Shown piece by piece: positions 1 to 11,464 of a DNA stretch of 64,000 nucleotides (within the stretch, counting starts at the first letter, position 1; every line of letters starts with the position of its first letter). The translations under genes were made by a program, and so were the position numbers. The notes under the pieces are model-generated. The model had not been told where the DNA came from, made no database searches, and worked only from the letters and a program-made list of their open reading frames with translations. Where the stretch lies: NCBI GenBank assembly GCA_949152475.1, contig OX424555.1:59253977-59317976 (forward strand), in the 5' to 3' direction. The stretch is from Terebella lapidaria. Lineage: Eukaryota > Annelida > Polychaeta > Terebellida > Terebellidae.

Positions 1-3000
1 TATCCTGAAAATGCAGGGAAAATCCCAATGAGACATGCAAGCAATATAATTCCGTCTGGATGCACTAAATTAGAATATAATATGTAAGCATTGACACGTT
101 TCCGTACACTTTTTTATTCGTGAGACGGAAAAATTTACAAAAGTATATTACTTTCATGAACACATGGTATAGGCTGATGTGTTGTCAGCTATAACGCACC
201 GAACTATCATGAAAATAAGAGATGGTCAACACACAATGCATGTTATAATTTTACGTGAAACCGTCAAATCACGAAGGAGAGCTAGACGATTTCAAAAGTT
301 ACAAATAAGTTCTAGGTAGAGATAAAGATCACGGGGGACTAGGCCTATCTGTTCCGCATAGAACGGTTTACGGCGGTTTGGTTCCGATTTACGTGTGGTT
401 ATATTGTTTGTTTCACCATAAGTGAGAAATTATGGGCAAAGGTCAGCTTAACAGATAGTATGTGAGACCCGTGTGCCTATTTCTATAATATAACGCTTAG
501 GAGCATAATATATGAAAATATCATTCGCTTGGGGAAAATTCTAGTTTTGGTGTAGTATGGGGTATATTGGATGATATGTTCCCATTTACCGAAACGAGCA
601 CAGGTCACAGTTCAGATTTACGTGGTTGTGCGTTGGGATTTACGAGACTTGTAAAAACATTAGAATAGACAATGCTATCAACTGTTTCTAATATTATTTT
701 GGCATAAGTTGGAAATATTGGAATACTATCTGACCCAATGACGTTTGATGGATGAAGGTGCCTTATATAGAACGGGATATGACATGGTTCTGCTCTATTC
801 TAATATACTTGCTTTAAGCCATTGTAAATTGTATTCATTTATATTCTGCCATGGTTAATTAACCCCGCCCGCCTGTCGATTTGGTTAATAGTGATCTCGT
901 GAATTCCCCAATAATTCAATCATATACACATTGGATTCATGCCGTTTTTCTCGTTTACACTCTCCCGTTTTATTGGTTATTTTCTTCGATCACTCACCTA
1001 CTGCGTATTTATCTCTAATCGAACTATATAGTTTGAAACGACAATAACCAACGTGTGGTGCATATTGAGGCGCACGATTCTTGTGTTGTAGACTCCTGAT
1101 TATTATGCAATTAGATTATGTAATTAGCGGTAATTTTGTGTTGTCGTGATGCAGTGTCTAAGTCGCCTGATTTGACACACACGTAATACACATTGATGGA
1201 CAATATGAATAGTGTCATCATTAAAACAGAATTCATTCACAAAAATAAAAATTCATTTTTTTAAAATAACAGTTCTGAACATGTTTACCGATGATATCAG
1301 AAATTTGATCTGTTTGTTGCCTATATTAACGGCGGAATTCAAAAGTCCTCCTAGCTAAAGGAATTATTAAAGATCAACTGTTTCACTGATGCCATATCGG
1401 ATATATTATCATGATATAGTTTTACTCTCCTAAACGAATACTAATTTATATAGGAACCCATATTATGAACGCAAACTTATTTCGAGCAGAGCCTCCTCAC
1501 TCCAATTATAAACGGCCCCATAGCCTCTTCCCATAAGCACAAAAGTGTATGCTCGTATATCCTTCATCTCGGCGATTATAGCATTCGAAGTATCTGTTGT
1601 TATGCAATTTGTTATTCAATTGTTGACTTAGCCCGAGTGTATTTTGATAAGAGATCTGGGCACGCTAAGCTTCCCAGCACGATCAGTGTCCATGCCCATA
1701 GACCTATAGGCACATCAGACACGAGGTCTGCGAGCACGCAACACCGGCATGAAACACCCGCTATCTATTGTCACATTTGATACATGTACGATTGTAACTT
1801 AAGCGATGTAGCTCAATATTGTTCTGAACATATGGATGGAAACACATGGTTCATTCCGTAGGGTACATTGATAAATTAGGTAAAACACATCAACTAATTT
1901 CGCTAATTTAGTACTTGGGTAAATTAGTTCAGAGTTCTTAGTTATTTCAAGTGTATAACTCTTGTACCTCATGATTCAAAGAGCTTCTTTCATTCGTGCG
2001 TTTATATAATAATGTTTATATAGTAATTTCCATACCATCCTGTTAATGAGTGTAAATTGCTCCACATCCTGATGTGGGAAATCGGACATCTTCCCACATC
2101 TGGTTTATAGCAAAGTGGCTCCAGATGAGCCATATTCATTCGAAGACTAATCTGACTTACAAAGTATCCTTTGTATTCAATTTTATTAGCAGTCCAAACC
2201 TGCGAGAGCTCGAAATTTGAACCACAACGTTTATTTCTTTATTATTTCTTGGATAAGGGACTTACAATAATGTACATGTGAGAAATGAATACAAGTGTTC
2301 CTATTCCTACCAATTATTCGGACAATATATTTACAAGTGACTAAATACTACAGTACAGCAAACAATATGCATGTCGATTGTGCCTTCAGTTATTTTGCGA
2401 TACCAATATTAAGTTTAAGTCTGCAAATATATCATATCATATATCAATAATCATTATCGACCGTGTCTCACATTCGTTCTTGGATGTTGATAGACAGATC
2501 AATCCACTTATAGCGCAATATAATGTGTGGATCGTACGACATGAACCAGTATGTGCAGCGATTTATGCATTTCCCTGACCCCAGTCTACATTTTGTGAAA
2601 ATGATTTAAATTCACTTATATGAGTTAATATAATCACAAAATAAATGTGTACAGTTAAGTCTTAGAATCTTTTGTAAAATCACTTTTACCTCAAAATAAA
2701 TTTTCCACAAGTAAATTGTTCTGAGAACATAAACTGATATTAGATACAAATTTCTGGTTGAACAAAATTTCACATAATTATATGGCAATGGACAAAATAC
2801 TCTCAAACGGTGTTTTCCGACTTGTATGATATTTTGAGTGGAATGGGGAAAGGCATTACTGATAAATATTTCGTTTTCAGTTTATATTAACTTGGATACC
2901 GTTCAATGGGAATTTTTCATTTTATTTTATTTCGAACTCATAGTACATTAACAATGACATAACGGATACGTAAAAGAAGAGATCACAGACAGAAAAGATT

Positions 3001-3555
3001 ATTAAAAAAAAGTAAAAAAACAGATACAGATACGCACAAATGTTCAACTGTTCAGATGTATAAAATACTGTTCCATCATGCTGAAATACTGGAGTGAAAA
3101 GGTACAACAAAATGTACAATACCTTCAATTAGGGTAGATTCAGGTAGACCGGTACACATAAGGACTAAAATTCTCTTGCTAACCTACCTTTAACTGTTAA
3201 CCCGTATTATTATTTCCATATCACACCGAGGGAAGGTAGTCAACAAAATGATCAGTTGATACAGGATATGATTCCAATCTTTGTTTCTTTTTAATAGTTG
3301 TTGAGAGAGAGTGTAGTAATTTTGTTACAAAATGTTGGTACATATTATGCGATCGATCGTGTATTTATCGATATATCCTGGTGCACAGCCATTTTATGCG
3401 TATTTTAAACTACCGTTTGGGAAGTTATAACCAAAAAAAGTGTGCGTATGGTAAACTACTGTTGTAGTGGAGTTATAACGCAAAAGACCATTGTCTGTAA
3501 TAGTATGTATGTTCTCTTAAAGGACCACATTCTTGTAGAAAAGCTTATAAGGTTT
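1..3555. other. AT-rich intergenic stretch, no gene seen
   Basis: No reading frame longer than about 68 codons and none that resembles a known family. No tandem array or terminal inverted repeat was recognised. The flanking sequence looks like ordinary AT-rich non-coding DNA. Confidence 0.5.
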
Positions 3556-3559
3556 GAAC

Positions 3560-4262
3560 TTCATTCCCCGGTTTTAATATTCAATTCCAGGTTTTAATAT
3601 TTAATTCCTGGTTTTAACGTAGTCCGCTACAATCAGAAAGTTATTTTTGAAAGTTATTTCTTGAATATTATCTCATCAAAATAACTTATTTTTATAGAGT
3701 AATTGATCAGCATCCTAATAATGAAAAGAAAATAGGGGGTCACCGTGCTGGTTTCTTCGACATATTCGATCGAAATCACAAACATTTACCTAAAATGACT
3801 TAAATTATGATATTTTTGCACATTTTTTCGTCCATATTCACATCTTGCATCGGGTTTTCTATGCGAACGGAAACGGTAACCCCCTATTTCCTTTTCAGTT
3901 TTAGGATGCTGATCAGTTACTCTATAAAATATGTCATTTTGAAGCTCTAGAATATGTTGATACAGTTATTTATTTAAAAATAAACTCTTTGGCCCCCTCC
4001 CCCCACCGTTTGGAGCGGACTACCTTTATTCCAGGCTCGATTGTTTAATTCTCAGTTGGAATATTTAATTCTGGGTTTTGAACACTTAATTCCAGGTTTG
4101 AACATTTATTTCTCAGTTTTAATACTTAATTCCGAGTTCCAGATTTGAATATTTAATTCCGGGTTTGAACGTTTATTTCCAGGTTTTACTGTTTATTTCC
4201 CGGTTTTAACATTTAATTCCAGGTTTTAATATTCATATCCGGTTTTCAAATATTTAATGCCC
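3560..4262. repeat. ~22-bp minisatellite, split by a MITE
   Basis: Degenerate tandem units of the type GGTTTTAATATTTAATTCCA run from about 3568 to 3617 and resume from about 4025 to 4262. Units vary between TTTAATTCC, TTTATTTCC and TTCAATTCC. The array is rich in TTAA, which is the target used by the element that splits it at 3618-4024. No coding potential. Confidence 0.8.
3618..4024. mobile_element. piggyBac-type MITE, copy 1
   Basis: A 407-bp non-autonomous element. It starts CGTAGTCCGCTAC and ends GAGCGGACTACC, giving short terminal inverted repeats (GTAGTCCGCT). The left flank is TTAA and the right flank TTTA, one mismatch from a TTAA duplication. Inside, the stretch around 3700-3770 (GATCAGCATCCTAATAATG, then AAAATAGGGGGTCACCG) is repeated in inverted form around 3880-3950, so the single strand can fold into a long hairpin. 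A second copy lies at 30729-31144. There is no transposase; piggyBac membership is inferred from the TTAA target. Confidence 0.75.
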
Positions 4263-4599
4263 CAAAAATTTGAAAATTGAAGACTCTCAGATTACTTTTG
4301 AGGTGTACCAGAAGATACTTTTACATACACTTTCGTACATTATTGAGATTGCAAGATGAATATGGTTTTAGATGTGGTGGAATGTCATTTTTGAGGTTAC
4401 AATTCAGTGTCGGGCCTTGACGCCCCTCTGCTTCTCTCGCCGATTTTAGGACGGGCCGAATTTTAGGTCCGCCAATGTCAGTAGATAATATAAAGTTAAT
4501 GATAAAAGAACAAAAACATATCCAAAGGCGCAGCATGTCGTGACTGACGACACAGGAACGAGAACGTGTTGTTGGAATGTTACGTTTAAAAAGTATTTA

Positions 4600-4850
4600 T
4601 AACCTCAACCTTTTGACATCAAATGCAAATCAGGCATTTTTCGTCGAAAACGGCCGCCATTTTGAAAAAAACGCGAAAATCTGAAAACTGAAAAAATCTT
4701 TCTTGGAATATTTTCAGAGTATTTTTGTGCAAAATTTCCGAAAGATTCGACCGTAAACTTTAAAGATAAAAATGTGAACGGACGACGGACGGACGACGGA
4801 CGCAACGCCACGGCAATAGGTTGTCGGACCAAAGGTCCGGTAATCGAATA
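4600..4850. repeat. GACGGACG-type dispersed repeat, copy 1
   Basis: Contains GGCCGCCATTTTGAAAAA, AAATTTCCGAAAGATTCGAC and a GGACGACGGACGGACGACGG cluster, then a CCAAAGGTCC palindrome. The same words, mostly in the opposite orientation, recur at about 8755-9060 and 42330-42600, so this is a dispersed family. No coding potential was recognised. Confidence 0.6.
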
Positions 4851-4939
4851 TGTAGATGTTCTGTATCTTCGGCGTATATAGTTCTATTTGATAGGAGTTC
4901 GATATATCTAGTCAACTATGCACATTATTTTTAATATAT

Positions 4940-5074
4940 TCGGATTTTTCTAACTCGTTTACACTATTTTTCGCTAATATCTTTGTGATGCTAAACGCTA
5001 TCGTTCTATAACTTGGCATGCTTCACCTGGGAGTCAAACGGCAATTTTCTACCAAACGAGTTAGAAAAATCCGA
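4940..5074. mobile_element. Small MITE with perfect 21-bp inverted ends
   Basis: TCGGATTTTTCTAACTCGTT at 4940 is matched by its exact reverse complement ending at 5074, and the pair encloses about 93 bp. The ends are flanked by AT-rich bases (TATAT / GTATAC), consistent with a TA-type target. The interior (GATGCTAAACGCTATCGTTC, CTATAACTTGGCATGC) recurs in reverse orientation at about 47075-47236, a diverged second copy. No transposase; the superfamily is unknown. Confidence 0.7.
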
Positions 5075-7100
5075 GTATACATCAAAATTTAGAAACGGAT
5101 CTTCACGGTGTGATATTATATAATCTGTGATCATCCATCACTTGGAACAGAAAAACATAAGACACTCTGCTTGGAATTAATTAAAAAATAAAACGGGGAA
5201 GTTCAAACTGAAACCGCATCTTTCAGATACATCAGATGAAATCCTGTGTATATATGTTTAGTTTCACAAGAGGCACACGAGAGTGGTTAAATATGTTTTA
5301 TCCAGAAGGTCATTTGATAGAGTCACGAACCGATTGTGGGCTGCAATCGTTATGATATCTAACGGTCAGTGAAGATGAATGAGGCTGGGTTGCAGAAACG
5401 ACAATCATTTATTGTGGACGAATTCAACGATAAAGGCCGCCTGGGTGGGTGGGTAGGGAGCTTTACAAAAGAGATGTGTGCAGGGCGCTGCCAAAGTCAG
5501 GAATGAGGCAAGTGATACAACAAACAGTGACCTGGATCTGACCCGGGTCATAAAAAACAGATGACCATTATATCCGGAACTGGAACCTCACTGAGTCTCT
5601 CACAGCAACACATAAAAAACATATAAAGTAGTCATGAACGCAGCAAAAAAGGGAAGGCATTTATAATACAATAACCCGTTATTTTTTACATAAAAATAGT
5701 CTTGAAACGGGAACTCTGCATCTCCGTATGCCTGCTTATATTTCGATGATTAAGTAATGAAACATGAAATACTAGTTTTGTGTAGCATCACGAAAGATAC
5801 CAAACAATTGTGATTATAATAACATGAGGCACTTCTCTGATAGAAACCCTTTGTAGTGATGTTGGAGGACATAAGGGTGCTGGGGAGGGGAGGGATAATC
5901 GGACTTGCTACTTTTCTTTGCGGGGGGGGGGGGGGGGCTGTTTTACAACTGATTCAAGCCAAATAAAATTACATTATTGGTATTGAATGAATATACTATT
6001 GGTTTTCACACACGTGAGATATGAGTAAAACACATAGATACATGTAGGCCTACACATGCAATTGTTATTGAGGCGTCCATATGGAAAGTCCCTTCGATCG
6101 AAAGCCCTTCGGTCATGATCCCCTCGGTGAAATGTGCTCAGTAGAAAACTCTATAGGATCAGAACCCTTCCGGTCAAAACGCCCGTTTGTATACTAATTT
6201 TCGTGAATTATTAAATGTTAAGTATATTAAATATAAGTATAAAAACGTGGCCAAAACGTTCTACCCTTGGAAACTTGCTGGGAATCATTTCCCGAGCACG
6301 TGATAATCATATACGCATACATCTATTGCACAAATGCTCGACAATATAATATGATAACACATTTCTCGTCACATGAATGAGCTGTGATGTGATCAGATAG
6401 TTAGCAACTTATCTATATTTCCCACAAATTCCAATGAAGTCGCTGTTCTCCATTTTCTCTTAATTATATGCCTGTTGCTACATTTCCCCTACTACTAGGC
6501 CTACTAGGAATGGCGGCTAGACCTGCCCATAGACACTGTGGCTTGCCACCGTTCAGTGCAGGATCAGTGGGAGGTCCCAAACAAAAAAGGGGCGGGCCTT
6601 CAGCGATCCCATAATTCCTCGATCAAATAACTTACACGATATCGAAAAAGTATGTGCAACTCGATTGTTCAACAGGTAATTCGACGTATGAGGAGATTGT
6701 GTGATGTTGGTGCTGCTGTATTCGATATGATATCATTGATGAGTAATAATTAGGTTAAACTACCACAGAGAATAGGTAGGATTCGTTAAATATTTACGAG
6801 GAAAATGGAAACGAATGCATGTAAAATTTAGAACCATGTGGTATTTTCAAAACAATTGTTAAATTATCGAAAACATGATAGGTATCGAATATTGCAACAT
6901 TTGGCGTGCCATAGTCTGACACTTTTGTAATCTTCAATGAAAGAGTAACCTGTGCTACATGGGTTCAATATGAGGAGGTCAGAATGACCATCATGGCCAT
7001 GGTGTGTACAAAAGCCTACTGCATGGTCATGGTAAGCTAACGTGAAATCATTCGCCGCGACATCTTGTTTCTAGCCGAGGCAAATTATAACGTCACTTCA
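5075..7100. other. No gene seen; G-run and low-complexity patches
   Basis: Only short open frames without family resemblance. A homopolymer of about 17 G residues lies near 5922-5938. Around 6080-6185 there are degenerate GATCGAAAGCCCTTCGGTCA-like words. Nothing else was recognised. Confidence 0.4.
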
Positions 7101-7103
7101 CAG

Positions 7104-7476
7104 TGAACAGTGTCTGTTGAATTTTGACGGATTTCTTATCTGCCAAAATACCAATCTTTTTAAATCAGAGAGATGTGTGCATTGTGACCGTTCGGTGTAA
7201 CCGAATTAGCGCATCCAAAAGACATTATTGTGTTTATTGACCTGTTCAAAGTCGACCATTTTAACAGTGAAGTAAACGGCAGAAGTATTGGTATCTTGTA
7301 GCCTAATGGCTGTCACAGTGGACCGTCACTGTTGTTGTGCTGAGGGAATTTCATCGTTCCGCACAAATGACATACGGATGATACTCGAGCGAGAGTAATA
7401 GTACAGTGCACAAATCTCTGATTTAAAAAGATGGGTATTTTGGCAGACAAGAAATACGCCAAAATTCAACACTGTT
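7104..7476. repeat. Foldback repeat with ~70-bp arms
   Basis: The segment at about 7108-7178 (TTGAATTTTGACGGATTTCT, ATCTGCCAAAATACCAATC, TTTTTAAATCAGAGAGATG) recurs as its reverse complement at about 7404-7475 with a few mismatches. The arms enclose about 225 bp. This looks like a MITE or foldback remnant; the exact ends were not resolved. Confidence 0.65.
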
Positions 7477-7479
7477 AGT

Positions 7480-7800
7480 AATCTCGCGAAAAAATATTTT
7501 CCTTCGTCTATGTGACGATGAACGTGGCCGTCCGTCAGATAGACGTTATGGCGCCACATGACGATATTCCTCTTCTTCCATGAGATGATCAAGTGACGGT
7601 CTGTCAAATATATCTTGTAGCGTCGCTACGACCAAGCGACTATCCTTTAGATTTAGACGTTATAGCACCATTTGACAGTATTCTCCTTACTCCCATGTTA
7701 GGGTCCGTATAGATGTTATAGTGCCATATACCAATTCTTTCTTTTCTCCATGTGATGGCCAAGACACGGTCCGTCGGATAAATACTTGTATTACTTCACC
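7480..7800. repeat. Degenerate ~75-115-bp tandem repeat
   Basis: Repeated blocks contain GACGGTCCGTC / GGCCGTCCGTCAGATAGAC, GACGTTATGGCGCCACATGA / GACGTTATAGCACCATTTGA and CTTCTTCCATG / CTTACTCCCATG, three to four times. Units are diverged and indel-rich. The 93-codon minus-strand frame across part of it is attributed to the repeat. Confidence 0.55.
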
Positions 7801-8077
7801 GTATTTCTTTGTCTTGTAATGAATAATATGCTGTTAAATTGCTATGTATGTAACAGAAAAAAAGAAAGAAAAGATATATGTACTTACCGGTGAGGTACTG
7901 ACGCCTTAGAGACGTCAATCAAATACGACGTTTGACCAACATTGGCGTTTGGTTGAGGAGGTCGGCGTTGGTCATACAGCGACCTGCTGCCAACATCGCC
8001 GTCACATCGGCAAAACCACGTTGGACCAACATTGGGAATTTGTCGGAAAGTCGACTTTGATGATTTCAATTTAGTTA

Positions 8078-8647
8078 GGGGAGAGACGTGTAATATGAAT
8101 CACTTAAGACTTTTAGACACTTTCCAGCAAAGCTTCTCAATAATTCGATATATCTTACACATGTGTGTATTGTATAAACAATACTTCGTATGTGGCGCCG
8201 TATAAGAATGATGTCACACAGGAACAGACACCGTAACGAAAGATGTAAAATAAGCATACAAGTGGTCCATATTACGCCCTCTTTGTTTAATATGGACCAC
8301 CCTGTAATTAAAATGGACCACGGCCCGTGAAATTTGTTTTTCAACGAATTCAAGGCATAATCACAACTAACCGTCCAAATGCTACGATTAGTGTTTTGTA
8401 ACGAGGAATCAAAACCTAGCCCTCGATAAAACCAATGGGATGACCACGCGATAATATTACATCAATTTTAGCGATTTTCATTTAAATTTCATTCCATATA
8501 CCCTGCTTTCTATGATGTTGCTCTCCTCAATGACAGAGGGTTGCAAATGATGAGCGCCATAATTACCTATGGAGATAGATGTCATCCTGCTGCTACAACC
8601 CGGGGTGGTCCAAATTACACACTGGTCCATATTACACGTCTCTCCCC
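8078..8647. mobile_element. TA-flanked MITE, 570 bp
   Basis: The left end GGGGAGAGACGTGTAATATG (8078) is matched by the inverted right end at about 8625-8647. Both sides are flanked by TA (8076-8077 and 8648-8649), a TA target-site duplication. The interior is full of GGTCCATATTA / TAATATGGACCAC words in both orientations, near 8265-8325 and 8610-8640. There is no transposase, so it is non-autonomous. The TA duplication suggests the Tc1/mariner (IS630) group, as an inference only. Confidence 0.75.
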
Positions 8648-8754
8648 TACATATTCTAACAGTTATATGTTCTGACGACCAAGAGTTGACTAGGGGTGTC
8701 AATTATATGCAAGTATTTCTCGAAGTGACACAATGAAGAGATTTCGTTCTCGAT

Positions 8755-9200
8755 TCTAGGTTACCGTGGCGTTGCGTTCGTCGTCTGTCCGTCCGTCTTC
8801 ATCCACATTTTTGGGCTACCAGACCTATGGTCCAATAACATAATTGGCATGGCGTTGCGTCCGTCGTCCGTCGGCGTCGTCGTCCGTCCACATTTTTTAG
8901 AGTCGAATCTTTCTGAAATTTTGCAAAAAAAAATACCTAAGAATATTCCAAAAGGGAGTATCTTTTATTTTCGGATTTTCTTCAATATGGCAGCCATTCT
9001 CGACCAAAAAACGGCCAATTTCTGATTTTGGCGGCCATTTTCTCAAAACCTGGTCAAACAGTTTTGAGATTTCTGTTTCAAAAGATTCCCCTCATAATTA
9101 TACCTCTGTGACATGTATAAGTTTCGATGCCATCGAATCGCCGGTCTGCGTGTGGCAGCCATTTTCATGTTGTCGACGGGTCCCAGATGGGACTTTCCCA
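8755..9200. repeat. GACGGACG-type dispersed repeat, copy 2
   Basis: GGCATGGCGTTGCGTCCGTC, CGTCGTCCGTCCACATTTTT and a GGCGGCCATTTTCTCAAAAC block match the family seen at 4600-4850 and 42330-42600. The order GTTGCGTCCGTCGTCCGTC, then GGCCATTTTCTC, then AGATTCCCCTCAT is shared by several loci. It leads directly into the 110-bp array that follows, as at 42330-42990, so the two are probably parts of one larger repeat. Confidence 0.6.
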
Positions 9201-9289
9201 TGTTAAATTCTCTGATACTATATAATGGGACACATTATGCATAATAGCTCACTTAATATTGAGATTAGAGACTAAGAATCCACTGGGTA

Positions 9290-9740
9290 CATATAGGAAG
9301 TGATATGCTGAATATTGCCATGGCCTTGAACTCGATCTTTCGTTCTATTTACAAGGTCAAAGCACAAATTAAGGAATCAATTGTGATACTAAATTGTGTA
9401 TGTCGAATATTTTCATGACCTTGATATTGACCTATGACCTCAATTTCAAGACCGACTTTACAACTTCACAGTCAATTGTGGACATACAGGAAATGATGCC
9501 AAATATTCTGATGGTTTTTAATTTGACCTTTGACCTCATTTTCGAGATTACAGGCAAAAAATGCTAATATATCTCTCATTATTAAATTTACATATGTGGA
9601 CATAATTTTATAGGAAGTGAAAAATGCTGAATATTCTTGTGACCTTGAACTTGACCAGTGACCTCATTTTCACGGTCACGGGACAAAATGGCTAACATCT
9701 TATCTAAAATATAGACATATATTTTCCGGTAACCTTTCTT
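9290..9740 (+). repeat. ~110-bp tandem repeat with TGACCTTGA words
   Basis: Four degenerate units carry AATATTCTTGTGACCTTGAA, TTGACCTATGACCTCATTTT, GACATACAGGAAATGATGCC and AAAATGGCTAACATCTTA. Related arrays are at 42690-42970 on the same strand and at 61150-61750 on the opposite strand. Each unit contains TGACCTTGA or TGACCT half-sites. The array is followed by GGTAACCTTTCTTAACCCT, found inverted next to the 61-kb array, which fits an end of a larger element. Confidence 0.7.
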
Positions 9741-10740
9741 AACCCTCGGGCTAATATTTTCTTCGAAATTTACCGGTGAATCTTCCTGAAATTTTGCACA
9801 AAATGCTTAAATATCATTTAATCTTTTATAGGTCTTTTTTTATTTTCACTTTTCCCTCAAAATAGCAACGTTTTTCGGCTTTGACGGCCATTTTCTCAAA
9901 AAAAAAAATGTCTGATCACTTCTGAGATTTTCGTTTCAAAAGATTCCCCTCATGTACCTATATGATTGACCTGGCATGGCCCGGTACTACATATTTGTAG
10001 TAAGTTGAACTATTTCCGTTTGCGAGGTCTCCGCAGTGAAGGGCAGCGAGCGATGCCACGGTGGACACGTTGCATGCTTTTGTCATTGGTATTCGTGTTC
10101 ACAATGTCTGCAAACGTGGTCGGTCCATCGATCTGTCCAGGCCAGTGAATTTTTGCCTGGTTTGGGAATATGCATAAAGAGACGGAAAAAATACAGTGTC
10201 ACGGACAATTGGGGTATCTCAAATGGGGATAAGGATGTGTTGTCGGGATGTGGACATGTTTGTAGGCATTCGAGCCGTTGGAACGTGAACGCATGCAAAC
10301 AAGCTGTATGTGGTGACCACCTTATATCTGCAAAACAAACCATATTATACCAATGAGACATTTTACGCTTTCCATTCCTACTATCCAGTAGCTTATGTGT
10401 ATCGTTGTCCTCGAATCGTCGATCTGCGTGTGGCGGTCATATTAATTTATTGGCGGGTCGATAGAAAAAAGCCCGTCCCAAATCGCATTACTATCAGTTT
10501 CGTAACTTTTTAGGTGAAAAAATAATTCACTCTTTTGGACTTTTTGCCTCCATAATGGGATCTGCCACCACTGGAGTCCTATAACGCTTGGTCCATGTAT
10601 CGCTGGGTATTCTTTCTTCTAAAGTCAAAGAAGATTAAAATGTGTCAGATGGTATAAATATGGCATTAATATGGCATTCATTCAGTAGGTGAATGAGAAT
10701 CGAATTTGATTTTCGATGACCATCAAAGGTCAAAACATCC

Positions 10741-10775
10741 GGGTTTTTTTTTTTTTTTTGGGGGGGGGGGGGGGC
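10741..10775. repeat. Poly(T)-poly(G) run
   Basis: A run of T residues passes straight into a run of about 14 G residues. It is a low-complexity homopolymer junction and an error-prone place for sequencing. Confidence 0.8.
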
Positions 10776-10954
10776 AAATTTGCACTTTGTCTATCTTTTC
10801 TCAAAAACTATTTGATCAGTTATGAGATTTTTTTAAGAACACGCCAATTAGATACCTGGTGTTGCATTAAAAGATGGAACGCCCTAAATTCCCCCATAGT
10901 GTCCGATATAAATGGCCCAGAAAGTCAAAAATGGCATGATATATAGTCCATGAG

Positions 10955-11075
10955 CCGAAGGGTGATTTTTTAGGAATTGCTACCATGAGAGGGCACCAGA
11001 CTTTTTGACTTGATTTTGTTAGATATATGTATCTACTACCAGAAACAGCATGATGGACACTTCGGGAGAGTAGCT
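10955..11075. repeat. Left member of a 6-kb-spaced inverted repeat
   Basis: TATAGTCCATGAGCCGAAGG, CTACCATGAGAGGGCACCAG and CAGCATGATGGACACTTC match, in reverse complement and with mismatches, the segment at about 17085-17205. The pair brackets the satellite-filled 11.1-17.1 kb block, so this block may be one very large element or a satellite domain with inverted borders. Confidence 0.6.
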
Positions 11076-11464
11076 TAGCTTCAGTACAACCTAAAATGTT
11101 AGAGTGGGGTCTTAAACAGATATAAACCGCTTCAGACGAACGCGATTCAACCCGCTACATATATATATATCCTCTACATAAAACTGTTTTTTTTTACTAT
11201 TAATGTATTATGTGGATAGTGTGACAAGTCAAAATATACTGGATCTTGTCTTGGATCATATTATTTTTTTCAAATTCGAGTCAATTTGTACATAGCAGAA
11301 ACCGCAGCAAATGAGCACCACATTTCAAGTAATTTGTTATATTTCGATTGTATTGATGTTTACATGTATATCAGCATTTTTTTCTTTCGTTATTTCTTTC
11401 AGAAACTTATTTCGTTACTCCATCCATCCATCCAAATTATCACCCTATGTAAGAACTATACACT

